Positions 24,403-33,670 are shown, numbered from the stretch's first letter. The stretch: 64,000 bases of DNA from Sphingomonas caeni (GCF_026013415.1 NZ_JAPDOK010000010.1:1-64000); one strand, 5' to 3'. Made by a program: numbers and translations. Notes: generated by a model not told the origin, from the sequence alone.

Positions 24403-26358
24403 ATGCTCGACGCATTCCGCAATTTCACCAAGTCGCTCTTCGGCAAGATCGTCGTGCTCATCGTGCTGGGGGTGATCGCGATCGCCTTCGCGGCGGGCGA
24501 CGTCACCGGCCTGCGTGGCAGCGGCGCGGGCAAATCGGCGACGCTCGCCACGGTGGGCGACTACACGATCACCGAGGCCGAGGTCACGACGCGCCTCCAG
24601 GACCTGCTGCGCCAGCAGAACAATGGCGGCGGCCCGCAGATGACGATGGAGAATCTGCTCCAGCGCGGCGGCTTCGAATATGTGATGAACGAGCTGCTCG
24701 CGGTCCATGCGGTCGAGGAGTTCGCCAAGCAGAACGGCATGATCGTCGATCAGGCGATGATCGATTCGGACATCGCCAACAACCCGCGCTTCATCGGCAT
24801 CGACGGCAAGTTCGATCAGAAGCGCTTCGACGCCGAGCTGCAGCAGACCAACCGCTCGGCCCGCCAGTGGCGCGACGATATCGCGACCGAGCGCTATATC
24901 CGCTGGCTGCTGCCCAACCCGCAGATCCGTACGCCGGTCGCCGACGGGCTCGCCGCCCCCTATGCCTCGCTGATCCTCGAGCGCCGCACCGGCCTCGTCA
25001 CGCTGATCCGCCCGCAGGACATGGACGCCGGCGCCGAGCCCGACGACAAGATGCTGACCGCCTTCTACACGCGCAACAAGGCCCGCTATCAGATCCCGCC
25101 GCGCCGGATCATGCGCTACGCGATCGTCCACCCGGACCAGTTCAAGGCGCAGTCGGCCGCGACCGATGCCGAGATCCAGCAGGCCTTCGCGGCTTCGGGC
25201 GGGCGCTATGCCGCGACCGAGAAGCGCACCGTGCGTCAGATCGTCCTTCCCGATCAGGCGGCAGCCAACGCCGTCGCCGCCGAACTGCGCGGCGGCAAGT
25301 CGGCCGAGGCCGCCGCCAAGGGCCGCGGGCTCGAAGCGACCAATTTCGACGGCGTCGAAAAGGCCAAGCTCTCCGCCCAGACCTCGCCCGCGATCGCCGA
25401 TGCGGCGTTCGGCGTGACCGCGGCCGGCGTGGTCGGCCCGGTCAAGACCCCGCTCGGCTGGGCGGTGCTCAAGGTCGAATCGATCCAGAAGATCGCCGCC
25501 AGGACGCTCGATCAGGTCCGCAGCGAACTCGCCGACGAGATTTCCCAGCGCAAGACCGCGCAGGCGATGGTCACGCTGCGCCAGGCGCTCGAGGACGATA
25601 TCGGCAATGGCGGCACCTTCGACGAGGTGACGGCCAAGGGCAAGCTGACCGTCCAGCGCACCCCGGCGCTGACCGCCGAGGGCATCGATCCCGATCATCC
25701 GCCCCAGGGCAAGGACGCCAAGCCCGATGCGACGCTCGCGATGCTTGCCGCCGCCGGCTTCCAGTTCGATCCCGACAGCCAGGAGCCGCTGCTGATCCCG
25801 ACCGACAAGGACGGCAGCTTCGCGGTGATCATCCTCGACAAGGCGATCGCCGCGACCCCGCGCCCGCTCGAAAGCATCCGCCCGCAGGTGCTCGCCGACT
25901 ATCGGCTCGACCAGCAGCTGTTCAAGGCCCGCAAGGCTGCGCAGGACCTGCGCGCCGAGATCAACAAGGGCACGCCGATGCGCGAGGCGCTGGCCAAGCT
26001 CGGCATCCGCGCGCTTCCGCCCAAGGAGTTCAGCCTGGTCCGCGGCGACCTGAAGCCCACCGATGCCGCGCAGGTGCGCATGGCCTTCTCGATGGCGCCG
26101 CACAGCGCCAAGTTCGTCGAGGGCGCCAGCCGCGAGGGCTATTATGTCGTCTATGTCGACACGGTCCAGGATACCGACGGCAAGGGCAATGCCGCCGCGA
26201 TGGAGCGTGCGCGCGCCGAATTCCTGCCCGGCGTGCGCCAGGAGCTGGCCGAGCAGTTCGTCGAGGCGATCAAGCGCCATGTCGTCGTGAAGCGCAACGA
26301 AGCCAATATCACCGCCCTGCGCGCCCGTCTGGGCCGCTCGGGCGCGGCCAGCCAGTAA
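24403..26358 (+). CDS. ppiD: Periplasmic peptidyl-prolyl isomerase PpiD
   Basis: A 651-residue membrane-anchored folding factor. It opens with MLDAFRNFTKSLFGKIVVLIVLGVIAIAFA, one membrane helix near residues 15-32 as in PpiD. A SurA-type chaperone domain follows (about 45-200). The parvulin domain lies near 265-365 (KRTVRQIVLPDQAAANAVAAEL to GPVKTPLGWAVLKVESI). The C-terminal half is helical and chaperone-like. It would help newly exported outer-membrane proteins fold. Ten bases separate it from trpE. Confidence 0.92.
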   Translation: MLDAFRNFTKSLFGKIVVLIVLGVIAIAFAAGDVTGLRGSGAGKSATLATVGDYTITEAEVTTRLQDLLRQQNNGGGPQMTMENLLQRGGFEYVMNELLAVHAVEEFAKQNGMIVDQAMIDSDIANNPRFIGIDGKFDQKRFDAELQQTNRSARQWRDDIATERYIRWLLPNPQIRTPVADGLAAPYASLILERRTGLVTLIRPQDMDAGAEPDDKMLTAFYTRNKARYQIPPRRIMRYAIVHPDQFKAQSAATDAEIQQAFAASGGRYAATEKRTVRQIVLPDQAAANAVAAELRGGKSAEAAAKGRGLEATNFDGVEKAKLSAQTSPAIADAAFGVTAAGVVGPVKTPLGWAVLKVESIQKIAARTLDQVRSELADEISQRKTAQAMVTLRQALEDDIGNGGTFDEVTAKGKLTVQRTPALTAEGIDPDHPPQGKDAKPDATLAMLAAAGFQFDPDSQEPLLIPTDKDGSFAVIILDKAIAATPRPLESIRPQVLADYRLDQQLFKARKAAQDLRAEINKGTPMREALAKLGIRALPPKEFSLVRGDLKPTDAAQVRMAFSMAPHSAKFVEGASREGYYVVYVDTVQDTDGKGNAAAMERARAEFLPGVRQELAEQFVEAIKRHVVVKRNEANITALRARLGRSGAASQ

Positions 26359-26368
26359 GCGCGGGCAG

Positions 26369-27856
26369 GTGATCGAAGGGCTGGAGGCCGCCCGCGCGGC
26401 GCTGGCTGCGGGGCGGCCGGCCTTGCTATGGCGCCGCCAGCTCGCCGATACCGAGACGCCCGTTGCGGCGGCGCTCAAGCTGATCGAGCCGGGCCGTGGC
26501 GATTTCCTGCTGGAGTCGGTCGAGGGCGGATCGGTCCGCGGCCGGCACAGCCTGATCGGCCTCGCCCCCGATCTCGTCTTCCGCGCGACCGATGGCGCGG
26601 CGGCGATCAACCCGCACTGGCTCACCGACCGGACCGCCTTCGCGGCCTGTGGCGCGCCGGCGCTCGATGCGCTCCGGACTCTCGTCGCCGAGTGCCGCAT
26701 GGAGGTGCCCCCCGAGCTCCCGCGCGCGCTCGCCTGCCTCGTCGGCTATTTCAGCTACGAGACGGTCGGGCTCGTCGAAAAGCTCCCGCGCCCTCCCGCC
26801 AACCCGATCGGCGTCCCCGACATGATGTTCGTGCGCCCCACGGTGGTGCTGATCTTCGATCGCCTCGCGGACAGTTTGTTCCTCGTCGCCCCCGTCTGGC
26901 CCGGCGGCGATGTGGACGCGGCAGCCGAACGGATCGACGCCACCGCCGCGCGCCTCGCCACCGCCGCGCTCCCCGCCCCGGTCCGCGCCGATCCGGCGCC
27001 GGTCGCGCTCGAACCGGTGCTGCCCCCCGGCAGCTATGCCGGGATGGTCGCCAAGGCCAAGGCCTATATCGAGGCGGGCGACATCTTCCAGGTCGTCCTC
27101 GCCCAGCGCTTCACCGTCCCGTTCGCCCTGCCGCCATTCGAGCTCTACCGCGCGCTCCGCCGGGTGAATCCCTCGCCCTTCCTCTATCATCTCGACCTGC
27201 CCGACTTCACCCTCACCGGATCGAGCCCCGAGATCCTCGTCCGCGCGCGCGACGGCGAGGTGACGATCCGCCCGATCGCCGGCACCCGCCCCCGTGGACG
27301 TACCGCCGCCGAGGACGAGGCCAACCGCGCCTCGCTGCTCGCCGATCCCAAGGAATGCGCCGAGCATCTCATGCTGCTCGATCTCGGCCGCAACGATGTC
27401 GGCCGGGTGGCGGAGGCGGGCAGCGTGCGCGTGACCGACAGCTACACGGTCGAATTCTACAGCCATGTCATGCACATCGTCTCGAACGTCGTCGGGGCGC
27501 TCGGCAAGGGCAAGGACGCGCTCGACGCGCTGTTCGCGGGCTTCCCCGCGGGCACCGTCAGCGGCGCCCCCAAGGTCCGCGCGTGCGAGATCATCGCCGA
27601 ATTGGAGCCCGAGACGCGCGGCGCCTATGCCGGCGGCGTCGGCTATTTCTCGCCCGACGGATCGATGGATTCATGCATCGTGCTGCGCACCGCGCTGGTG
27701 AAGGACGGAATCATGCACGTCCAGGCCGGCGCCGGCATCGTCGCGGACTCGGACCCGGCCTATGAACAGCGCGAATGCGAGGCGAAGGCTGGCGCCCTCC
27801 TGGCCGCCGCCCGCGAGGCGATCGCCCAGGCAGGCGAGGCGGGCTTCGGGCAGTAA
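26369..27856 (+). CDS. trpE: Anthranilate synthase component I
   Basis: A 495-residue chorismate-using enzyme, first step of tryptophan synthesis. The N-terminal domain has the LLES element for tryptophan feedback binding (FLLESVEGG, about residue 46). The C-terminal chorismate-binding part includes EAGDIFQVVLAQRF, RPIAGTRPRGRT (about 308-319), LLDLGRNDVGRV and GAPKVRACEIIAELEP, then AGAGIVADSDP near the end. Start GTG 26369 is 10 bases after ppiD. The glutamine amidotransferase trpG does not follow; the next gene is on the other strand. Confidence 0.95.
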   Translation: MIEGLEAARAALAAGRPALLWRRQLADTETPVAAALKLIEPGRGDFLLESVEGGSVRGRHSLIGLAPDLVFRATDGAAAINPHWLTDRTAFAACGAPALDALRTLVAECRMEVPPELPRALACLVGYFSYETVGLVEKLPRPPANPIGVPDMMFVRPTVVLIFDRLADSLFLVAPVWPGGDVDAAAERIDATAARLATAALPAPVRADPAPVALEPVLPPGSYAGMVAKAKAYIEAGDIFQVVLAQRFTVPFALPPFELYRALRRVNPSPFLYHLDLPDFTLTGSSPEILVRARDGEVTIRPIAGTRPRGRTAAEDEANRASLLADPKECAEHLMLLDLGRNDVGRVAEAGSVRVTDSYTVEFYSHVMHIVSNVVGALGKGKDALDALFAGFPAGTVSGAPKVRACEIIAELEPETRGAYAGGVGYFSPDGSMDSCIVLRTALVKDGIMHVQAGAGIVADSDPAYEQRECEAKAGALLAAAREAIAQAGEAGFGQ

Positions 27857-27884
27857 TCTCCTTCTCCCGGAGGGAGAGGGATAA

Positions 27885-28685
27885 TTATCCAAATCGATAC
27901 CCGCTCACCGCCCAGCCGAGCACATGATCGGCATAGTCGCGCACCGCCGGCCCCTCCCCGCCCGCGCCGAGCGCGACCATCAGCGGAAGGAGATGCTCTT
28001 CCCGCGGATGGGCGAAACGGGCGTGGGGGAGCCGGTCCCAGGCCGCAACCCGCTCCGCCCGGCGCGCCGGATCCGGATCGATGACGGCGTCCGTCAGTGC
28101 AGCGTCCCATTCATCGGCCGGACCGGTCGCCTGGCTCCCTCGCACGCGCAGATTGTGGAAGCTCATGCCGCTGCCGACGATCAGCACGCCCTCCTCCCTC
28201 AGCGGCGCCAGCGCCCGTCCGATCGCGATATGCGCCGCCGGATCGAGGTCCTTGCGCAGCGACAGCTGGACGAGCGGGATGTCCGCCCCCGGCACCGCGA
28301 CCATCATCGGAATGAACACGCCATGATCCCAGCCGCGCTCGCGCTCGACGCCCACCGGGAAGCCCGCGCCCTCGATCAGCGCCTTGGCCCGCATCGCCAC
28401 CGCCGGTGCGCCCGGCGCGTCCCAGCGCAACCGATAGGTGTGCTCGGGGAAGCCGTTATAATCGAACAGCAAGGGATGCCCGTCGCCCGCATGGACGGTC
28501 ACCTGCTCCTCCTCCCAATGGCCGGAGATCAGCAGGATCGCGCGGGGCCGCTCGGGCAGGCTGTCGATCAGCCCGGCGAGATAGGTCTGCATTGGCCGCC
28601 ACATCGGATCGGGCGGCCCGCCGTCCGGATCCATGAAGAAGCAGGGGCCGCCGCCATGGGGCACGAAGAGTGTGGGAAGTGTCAT
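27885..28685 (-). CDS. Class III extradiol dioxygenase, DODA/YgiD type
   Basis: A 266-residue LigB-family enzyme related to 4,5-DOPA dioxygenases. Candidate metal ligands are H10 (PHGGGPCFF), H56 (ISGHWEEE) and a later histidine (WDHGVFIPM, about residue 120). GSGMSFHNLR (about 173-182) and HPREEHLLPLMVALGA (near 224-239) are family marks. It would open catechol-type rings; the natural substrate is not known. It diverges from the [2Fe-2S] gene across 77 bases. Confidence 0.85.
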   Translation of the reverse strand: MTLPTLFVPHGGGPCFFMDPDGGPPDPMWRPMQTYLAGLIDSLPERPRAILLISGHWEEEQVTVHAGDGHPLLFDYNGFPEHTYRLRWDAPGAPAVAMRAKALIEGAGFPVGVERERGWDHGVFIPMMVAVPGADIPLVQLSLRKDLDPAAHIAIGRALAPLREEGVLIVGSGMSFHNLRVRGSQATGPADEWDAALTDAVIDPDPARRAERVAAWDRLPHARFAHPREEHLLPLMVALGAGGEGPAVRDYADHVLGWAVSGYRFG

Positions 28686-28762
28686 GCCGCGAATGTCGGC
28701 CCGGCGCCCGGTACAGACAATGCCCGTTTCGGAAACGGCGCGTTTCCCGCTAAACCCGCTCC

Positions 28763-29278
28763 ATGACTCGCTTCACCGTCAACAAGCACCCGGTCGAGTA
28801 CAAGATGGACCCGCGCACCCCCTTGCTCTGGGCGCTGCGGGACGCTTCGAACCTCACCGGCACCAAATATGGCTGCGGCACCGGCGATTGCGGCGCCTGC
28901 ACCGTCGACATCGATGGCGAAGCGGTGCTCGCCTGCCAGGTGACGATCGCGGGGATCGAGGGAAGCTTCGTCACCACGATCGAGGGGCTGGCCGAGGATC
29001 GCGGCCATCCGATCCAGCAGGCGCTGATCGCGGGCAATGTGCCCCAGTGCGGCTATTGCGTGCCCGGTATCGTCATGGCCGCCTCGGTGCTGCTGCGCGC
29101 CAACCGCAATCCCGGCGAGGACGATATCAAGGCGGCGATACCGAACATCTGCCGCTGCGGCATCTATCCCCGGCTGATCGAGGCGGTGCAGCACGCCGCC
29201 CGCATCGCCCGCGGCGACGACCCCTCGCCGGGCCCGGACGATGCCGAGGCCGCCGGGAACCAAAGCAGCGGCAATTAA
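28763..29278 (+). CDS. [2Fe-2S] small subunit of a xanthine-oxidase-family enzyme (IorA-like), orphan
   Basis: A 171-residue protein with the two-cluster layout of molybdenum hydroxylase small subunits. The plant-ferredoxin-type N-terminal cluster uses C38, C43, C46 and C58 (YGCGTGDCGACT). The C-terminal helical cluster uses C96, C99, C130 and C132 (QCGYCVPG and NICRCGIYPR). Closest in style to isoquinoline 1-oxidoreductase alpha subunits. No molybdopterin-binding large subunit or maturation gene is next to it: a LigB enzyme lies upstream and an RcnB-like gene downstream. The partner must be encoded elsewhere, or the gene is a remnant. Confidence 0.88.
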   Translation: MTRFTVNKHPVEYKMDPRTPLLWALRDASNLTGTKYGCGTGDCGACTVDIDGEAVLACQVTIAGIEGSFVTTIEGLAEDRGHPIQQALIAGNVPQCGYCVPGIVMAASVLLRANRNPGEDDIKAAIPNICRCGIYPRLIEAVQHAARIARGDDPSPGPDDAEAAGNQSSGN

Positions 29279-29390
29279 CTTAGCTTTCAATTAGCTGACA
29301 GGCGAATTCAGAAACGGCTCATGGACCTTTCCCTAAACGTCAAAAGCATAAGAAAACCGGCGACGTGCCGGGCAAGCCGGAGACAGTGTA

Positions 29391-30320
29391 ATGTTTAAAC
29401 CCATGATCGCGGCGCTCATCGCCGCCACTGCGCTGGTTCCGCCAGCGCTCGCGCAGGACCGCCACGGGCGTGGCGGCGATCGCGGCTCGCGTTCGGAATC
29501 GGCGGGTGACAATCGCGGCGATCGCGGCGGTTGGCGGCAGCGTAACAATGATTCGGGCGAAGCGCCGCGCAGCAACTGGCGCGAGTCGCAGCCGCAGCAG
29601 GTCCAGGTCCCCCAGCAGGTGCAGCAGGCTCCGCAGCCCCAGCAGCAGCAGTTCCGCGGCGACCGCGGCAATCGCGGCCAGTGGGGCGGCAACCAGCAGG
29701 GCCAGGGCCAGCGCTGGAACGGCGGCAACCAGGGTCAGCAACAGCAGGCCCGGCAGCAGCCGGCGCCGCAGCCGCAGTTCCGCGGCAATCGCGGTGACCG
29801 CGGCCAGTGGGGCCAGCAGGGCGATGGTCAGCAGTTCCGCGGCAATCGCGGCCAGTGGAACGGCAACACCGGCGTCGTCCCCCCGCAGCAGCGCCAGCAG
29901 GGCAATCGCGACGGCAATTGGCGCGACAACAACCGCCGCGACGGAAATTGGCGCGGCGACAACGGCTATCGCGGCAACGACAATTGGCGCGGCAACGATA
30001 GCAACCGCCGCTGGTCGCGCGAATGGCGGGGCGACAACCGCTACAATTGGCGCGACCGCCGGGCGCACGACCGCAACCGCTATCGCCTGCCCCGCTATTA
30101 TGCGCCGCGCGGCTATGGCTATGGCTATAACCGCTTCTCGATCGGCATCACGATCGGTTCGCTGCTCTTCTCGCAGCAATATTGGATCGAGGACCCGTTC
30201 TACTACAACCTGCCGCCGGCCTATGGCCCGTATCGCTGGGTGCGCTATTACAATGACGCGCTGCTCGTCGATATCCGCACCGGCATGGTGGTCGATGTCG
30301 AATATGATATCTTCTGGTAA
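29391..30320 (+). CDS. RcnB-family secreted protein with Gln/Arg/Gly/Asn-rich middle
   Basis: A 309-residue exported protein. A signal peptide ends near PPALAQ (21-22). Residues 25-225 are low complexity, with repeats of RGDRGN/RGQW, QQ runs and GNWRDNN/NWRGDN. The C-terminus (about 230-309) is RcnB-like, with RLPRYYAPRGYGYGY and YYNDALLVDIRTGMVVDVEYDIFW. RcnB proteins are linked to nickel/cobalt homeostasis in E. coli; in sphingomonads the role is unproven. A strong hairpin follows the gene. Confidence 0.78.
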   Translation: MFKPMIAALIAATALVPPALAQDRHGRGGDRGSRSESAGDNRGDRGGWRQRNNDSGEAPRSNWRESQPQQVQVPQQVQQAPQPQQQQFRGDRGNRGQWGGNQQGQGQRWNGGNQGQQQQARQQPAPQPQFRGNRGDRGQWGQQGDGQQFRGNRGQWNGNTGVVPPQQRQQGNRDGNWRDNNRRDGNWRGDNGYRGNDNWRGNDSNRRWSREWRGDNRYNWRDRRAHDRNRYRLPRYYAPRGYGYGYNRFSIGITIGSLLFSQQYWIEDPFYYNLPPAYGPYRWVRYYNDALLVDIRTGMVVDVEYDIFW

Positions 30321-30348
30321 GGCGACGGCCTGACCCGAGGAGGCACGG

Positions 30349-30381
30349 GAGGCCCGGAGCGCAAGCTCCGGGCCTCTTGCC
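30349..30381 (+). terminator. Rho-independent terminator after the RcnB-like gene
   Basis: A perfect 12-bp GC-rich stem (GAGGCCCGGAGC and its complement) with a GCAA tetraloop spans 30349-30376 and is followed by TTGCCATTCTT. It begins 29 bases past the stop codon. Confidence 0.8.
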
Positions 30382-30411
30382 ATTCTTGAGCGGGGAGGCA
30401 ATTTGCACGGC

Positions 30412-31104
30412 ATGAAGCTCTTCTCCCGCAAGACCGATCCCACTGCCGAGCGCGCACGCCGGAGCAAGGCGATCACCGCGCGCCTCGAGGCCAATCCGGG
30501 CGTCCGCCGCGCCCCGCCCGCCGGCGCGCAAATCTATCTGTTCGAAAATTATCTGACGCCCGAGGATTGCGGCATCCTCATGAGGCTGATCGACAGCAAC
30601 CGCCGCCCCTCGACCCTGCTCGCCGAGACCGCCGACAAGGAGTTCCGCACCAGCGAGAGCTGCGATCTCGACCGCTGGGACCCCGATGTCCGCCGCATCG
30701 ACGAACGGATCGCCGCGCTGCTCGGCCTCGATCCGGAATATGGCGAGACGATGCAGGGCCAGCGCTATGGCCCCGGCCAGCAGTTCAAGGCGCATTATGA
30801 CTGGTTCCACGATACCGAGGAATATTGGGATGCGATGATGGAATCGGGCGGCCAGCGCACCTGGACCGCGATGATCTATCTCAACCAGGTCGAGGAAGGC
30901 GGCGCCACCTGGTTCCCCACCGCGGGCATCCGCATCGCCCCCAAGCCCGGCCTGATGCTGCTGTGGAACAATATGGAGCCCGACGGCACGCCCAACCGGC
31001 AGACCCTCCACGAGGGCATGCGCGTGATGAAGGGCACCAAATACGTCATCACCAAATGGTTTCGCGAAAGCCATTGGCTCAAGACCGACTTCAAGAGCTA
31101 TTGA
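30412..31104 (+). CDS. Prolyl 4-hydroxylase-like 2OG-Fe(II) oxygenase
   Basis: A 230-residue dioxygenase that uses 2-oxoglutarate and iron(II). The iron triad is H128, D130 (AHYDWF) and H200 (TLHEGM); K210 (MKGTKYVITKWFRE) is placed to bind 2-oxoglutarate. The sequence RTWTAMIYLNQVEEGGATWFP is typical of the P4HA branch, which hydroxylates prolines in proteins; bacterial substrates are few (EF-Tu in one case). TTG 30403 lies closer to the GGGGAGG site (30392-30398), so the start could be three codons earlier. Confidence 0.88.
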   Translation: MKLFSRKTDPTAERARRSKAITARLEANPGVRRAPPAGAQIYLFENYLTPEDCGILMRLIDSNRRPSTLLAETADKEFRTSESCDLDRWDPDVRRIDERIAALLGLDPEYGETMQGQRYGPGQQFKAHYDWFHDTEEYWDAMMESGGQRTWTAMIYLNQVEEGGATWFPTAGIRIAPKPGLMLLWNNMEPDGTPNRQTLHEGMRVMKGTKYVITKWFRESHWLKTDFKSY

Positions 31105-31140
31105 CGGCTTTCACGTCATCCGGGCTTGCCGCTCCCAACA

Positions 31141-31285
31141 CCGTTCGTCCTGAGTAGCGATCGAGTAGCCCGCAGGGCGTAGCGAGAGCGCGTATCGAAG
31201 GACATCGCTTGGCGAGACGGGTGCTTCGATACGAGCCCTCGATACGGTGCTGCGCACCTACTCGGTCTCTACTCAGCACGAACGG
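31141..31285. repeat. Long interrupted inverted repeat (CCGTTCGTCCTGAG family)
   Basis: Outer arms 31141-31157 and 31269-31285 pair with one mismatch; inner arms around 31191-31202 and 31222-31233 (CGTATCGAAGGA and TGCTTCGATACG) pair too. It fills most of the gap between the prolyl hydroxylase and recJ genes. A shorter relative with CCGTTCGTGCTGAGC lies at 60573-60665. Confidence 0.8.
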
Positions 31286-31337
31286 TGGGGGTTTGAGGCC
31301 GTTGCCGCGGAACGGTCAGCCCCCTAGGGTCCCCCCG

Positions 31338-33101
31338 GTGACTTCCCTCCTCAACATCCAGCGATCGATCACCGGCCAGGCGTGGCGCTGGCGCGGGCTG
31401 GCGGCGGATGCGCGCGATCCGGGCTTCGCGCCCGACGATCTGGTGACGCAGCTGCTGCTCGCCCGCGGCTGCCCGCGCGACGAACTCGAGGCGCATCGCG
31501 CGCCCAGCATCCGCGCCTTCATGCCCGATCCGTCGATCTTCAACGATATGGACAAGGCCGCCGAGCGGCTCGCCGACGCGGTGCAGGCGGGCGAACAGGT
31601 CGCGATCTTCGGCGATTATGACGTCGATGGCGCCACCTCCGCCGCTTTGCTGATCCTGCTGCTGCGCGATCTCGGGCTCGAGGCGCGGCCCTATATCCCC
31701 GATCGGCTGATGGAGGGCTATGGCCCCTCAGGCGAGGCTTTGGTCAAGCTCAAGGCCGAGGGCGCGAGCCTGATCGTCACCGTCGATTGCGGCGCGCAGG
31801 CGTTCGAGGCGCTCGCGATGGCGCAGGGCGTGGGGGCGGAGGTGATCGTGGTCGATCACCACAAATGCGCCTCGGAACTCCCCGTCGCGCTGGCGCTGGT
31901 CAACCCGAACCGGCTCGACGAGACCGCGGGCGCCGCGCACGGCCATCTGGCGGCGGTCGGCGTCGCCTGGCTGCTCGGCGCCGCGCTGATCCGCACGCTG
32001 CGCACGCGCGGCTGGTTCGAGAACCGCCCCGAACCGCGCCTGCTCGACCTGCTCGATATCGTCGCGCTCGGCACCGTCGCCGATGTGGCGAGCCTGAAGG
32101 GCCTCAACCGGGCCTTCGTCGCGCAGGGACTGAAGGTCATGGCCCAGCGGCGCAACATCGGCCTCAACGCGCTGATCGAGGCCTCGCGCCTCACCCGCGC
32201 GCCGGTCTGCTCCGATCTCGGCTTCGCGCTGGGGCCCCGGATCAACGCGGGCGGGCGCGTCGGCCGGTCGGATCTGGGCGTCCGCCTGCTCACCACCCGC
32301 GACCCCGACGAGGCGCGCGCGATCGCCGCCGAGCTCAACACGCTCAACGAGGAACGCCGCGCGATCGAGGCCGAGGTCCAGCGCACCGCCGAGGAGCTGA
32401 GCCTGACCCAGGGCAACCGCGCGGTCGCGATCGTCCATGCCCACGGCTGGCACGCGGGCGTGATCGGCATCGTCGCGGGCCGACTCAAGGAAAAGCTCGG
32501 CCGCCCCGCCATCGTCATCGCGCTCGACGAGGCCGGGATCGGCAAGGGGTCGGGCCGCTCGATCCCGGGCGTCGATCTCGGCGCCGCCGTGCTCGCCGCC
32601 AAGGATGCCGGGCTGCTCCATGCGGGCGGCGGGCACGCCATGGCCTGCGGCGTCACCATCGCCGAGGACAGGCTCGATGCCTTTGCCGATTTCCTCGAGG
32701 AGCGGCTCTCCGAAAAGGTCACCGCCGCGATGGGCGACCGCGCGCTGCTCTTCGACGCGGTCGTCGCGCCCGGGGGCGTCAACCCGGCGCTGGTCGAGGC
32801 GATGGAGGAAGGCGGCCCCTATGGCATGGGCTGGCCCGCCCCGCGCATCGCCGCCGGGCCGGTGACGGTCATCAAGGCGGATATCGTCGGCACCAACCAT
32901 GTCCGCGCGATCGTCGCGGGCGATGACGGGCGCAGCATCAAGGCGGTCGCCTTCCGCGCCGCCGAGACCGAGCTGGGCCAGGCGCTGCTCTCCGCCCCGC
33001 GCCACCGCAAGCTCTGGCTCGCCGGCCGCGCCAGGATCGACGATTGGGGCAGCCGTCCCGCCGCCGAACTCCATATCGACGACGCCGCCTGGTGCGATTG
33101 A
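31338..33101 (+). CDS. recJ: Single-stranded-DNA-specific exonuclease RecJ
   Basis: A 587-residue DHH-family 5'-3' exonuclease for recombination and repair. The DHH domain shows FGDYDVDGATSAALL (about residues 91-105) and VVDHHKC with D173, H174 and H175. The DHHA1 part has GKGSGRSIPGVDL and HAGGGHAMACGVTI (about 427-442), and a RecJ OB domain fills the C-terminus. GTG 31338 is chosen as start; the frame is open further upstream but only inside the intergenic repeat. The VOC gene follows after 10 bases with its own AGGAGG. Confidence 0.95.
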   Translation: MTSLLNIQRSITGQAWRWRGLAADARDPGFAPDDLVTQLLLARGCPRDELEAHRAPSIRAFMPDPSIFNDMDKAAERLADAVQAGEQVAIFGDYDVDGATSAALLILLLRDLGLEARPYIPDRLMEGYGPSGEALVKLKAEGASLIVTVDCGAQAFEALAMAQGVGAEVIVVDHHKCASELPVALALVNPNRLDETAGAAHGHLAAVGVAWLLGAALIRTLRTRGWFENRPEPRLLDLLDIVALGTVADVASLKGLNRAFVAQGLKVMAQRRNIGLNALIEASRLTRAPVCSDLGFALGPRINAGGRVGRSDLGVRLLTTRDPDEARAIAAELNTLNEERRAIEAEVQRTAEELSLTQGNRAVAIVHAHGWHAGVIGIVAGRLKEKLGRPAIVIALDEAGIGKGSGRSIPGVDLGAAVLAAKDAGLLHAGGGHAMACGVTIAEDRLDAFADFLEERLSEKVTAAMGDRALLFDAVVAPGGVNPALVEAMEEGGPYGMGWPAPRIAAGPVTVIKADIVGTNHVRAIVAGDDGRSIKAVAFRAAETELGQALLSAPRHRKLWLAGRARIDDWGSRPAAELHIDDAAWCD

Positions 33102-33111
33102 GGAGGAACTC

Positions 33112-33507
33112 ATGTACAGTCACACCACGCTCGGCACCGCCGACCTCGACCGCGCCCGCGCCTTCTACGAGCCGGTCATGGCCGCGCTTGGCATCGCCCA
33201 GCCCTTCCAGCTCCCCGGCAGCATCGTGTTCGGCGAGCTGATCGGCCCCAAGCTCTTCATCCTCAAGCCCTTCGACGGCGCCCCCGCGACCGTGGGCAAC
33301 GGCACCCATATCGCCCTGCTCGCCCCCAACCGCGCCGCGGTCGATGCCTTCCACGCCGCCGCGTTGGCGAACGGCGGCACCGATGACGGCCCGCCGGGCC
33401 CGCGCCCGCACTATCACGCCAATTATTACGGCGCCTATGTCCGCGATCCCGACGGCAACAAGCTCCAGGCGGTGTGCCACAGCGGCAAGGCTGAAAAGGG
33501 GGCCTGA
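33112..33507 (+). CDS. VOC family (glyoxalase-like) protein
   Basis: A 131-residue single-module VOC protein, with the early HTTLGTADLDRARAFYEPVMAALG pattern and the terminal YVRDPDGNKLQAVCH typical of the fold. Possible metal ligands are H4, H108 and H110 and the C-terminal region. Substrate unknown. AGGAGG sits 5 bases before ATG 33112. Just downstream is the tRNA gene. Confidence 0.88.
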   Translation: MYSHTTLGTADLDRARAFYEPVMAALGIAQPFQLPGSIVFGELIGPKLFILKPFDGAPATVGNGTHIALLAPNRAAVDAFHAAALANGGTDDGPPGPRPHYHANYYGAYVRDPDGNKLQAVCHSGKAEKGA

Positions 33508-33562
33508 ACCGCCTTGACCCGCCGCACGCCTTTCCCTAGGGGGCGGCTCCACGCTCCGGCAT

Positions 33563-33637
33563 GGCCCCTTCGTCTAGCGGTTAGGACGCGGCCCTTTCAC
33601 GGCTGAAACACGGGTTCGATTCCCGTAGGGGTCACCA
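33563..33637 (+). tRNA. tRNA-Glu (anticodon TTC)
   Basis: The 75-base gene includes an encoded CCA end. Acceptor stem GGCCCCT pairs with AGGGGTC. The anticodon loop CTTTCAC gives TTC at 33596-33598. The T-arm is CGGGTTCGATTCCCG. All arms fold as a normal glutamate tRNA. A clear hairpin terminator follows 6 bases later. tRNA genes are common integration sites, but no integrase or duplicated 3' end is seen nearby. Confidence 0.97.
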
Positions 33638-33643
33638 CCGACT

Positions 33644-33670
33644 CGAAAACATCGCGGGGCGATGTTTTCG
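33644..33670 (+). terminator. Terminator after tRNA-Glu
   Basis: CGAAAACATCGC and its exact complement GCGATGTTTTCG form a 12-bp stem with a GGG loop, 6 bases past the tRNA. The descending arm supplies a TTTT run. Confidence 0.8.

Noticed and set aside
24364..26700. A 778-codon open frame antisense to ppiD and trpE
   Set aside because: It is opposite two clear genes, has Arg/Ala/Gly-biased composition without domain motifs, and is explained by the lack of stops in GC-rich antisense DNA.
31209..31337. Earlier start for recJ
   Set aside because: The extra codons lie in an intergenic repeat and do not match RecJ. Similar in-frame upstream extensions of the GNAT gene (60543) and Rieske gene (48368) are rejected likewise.
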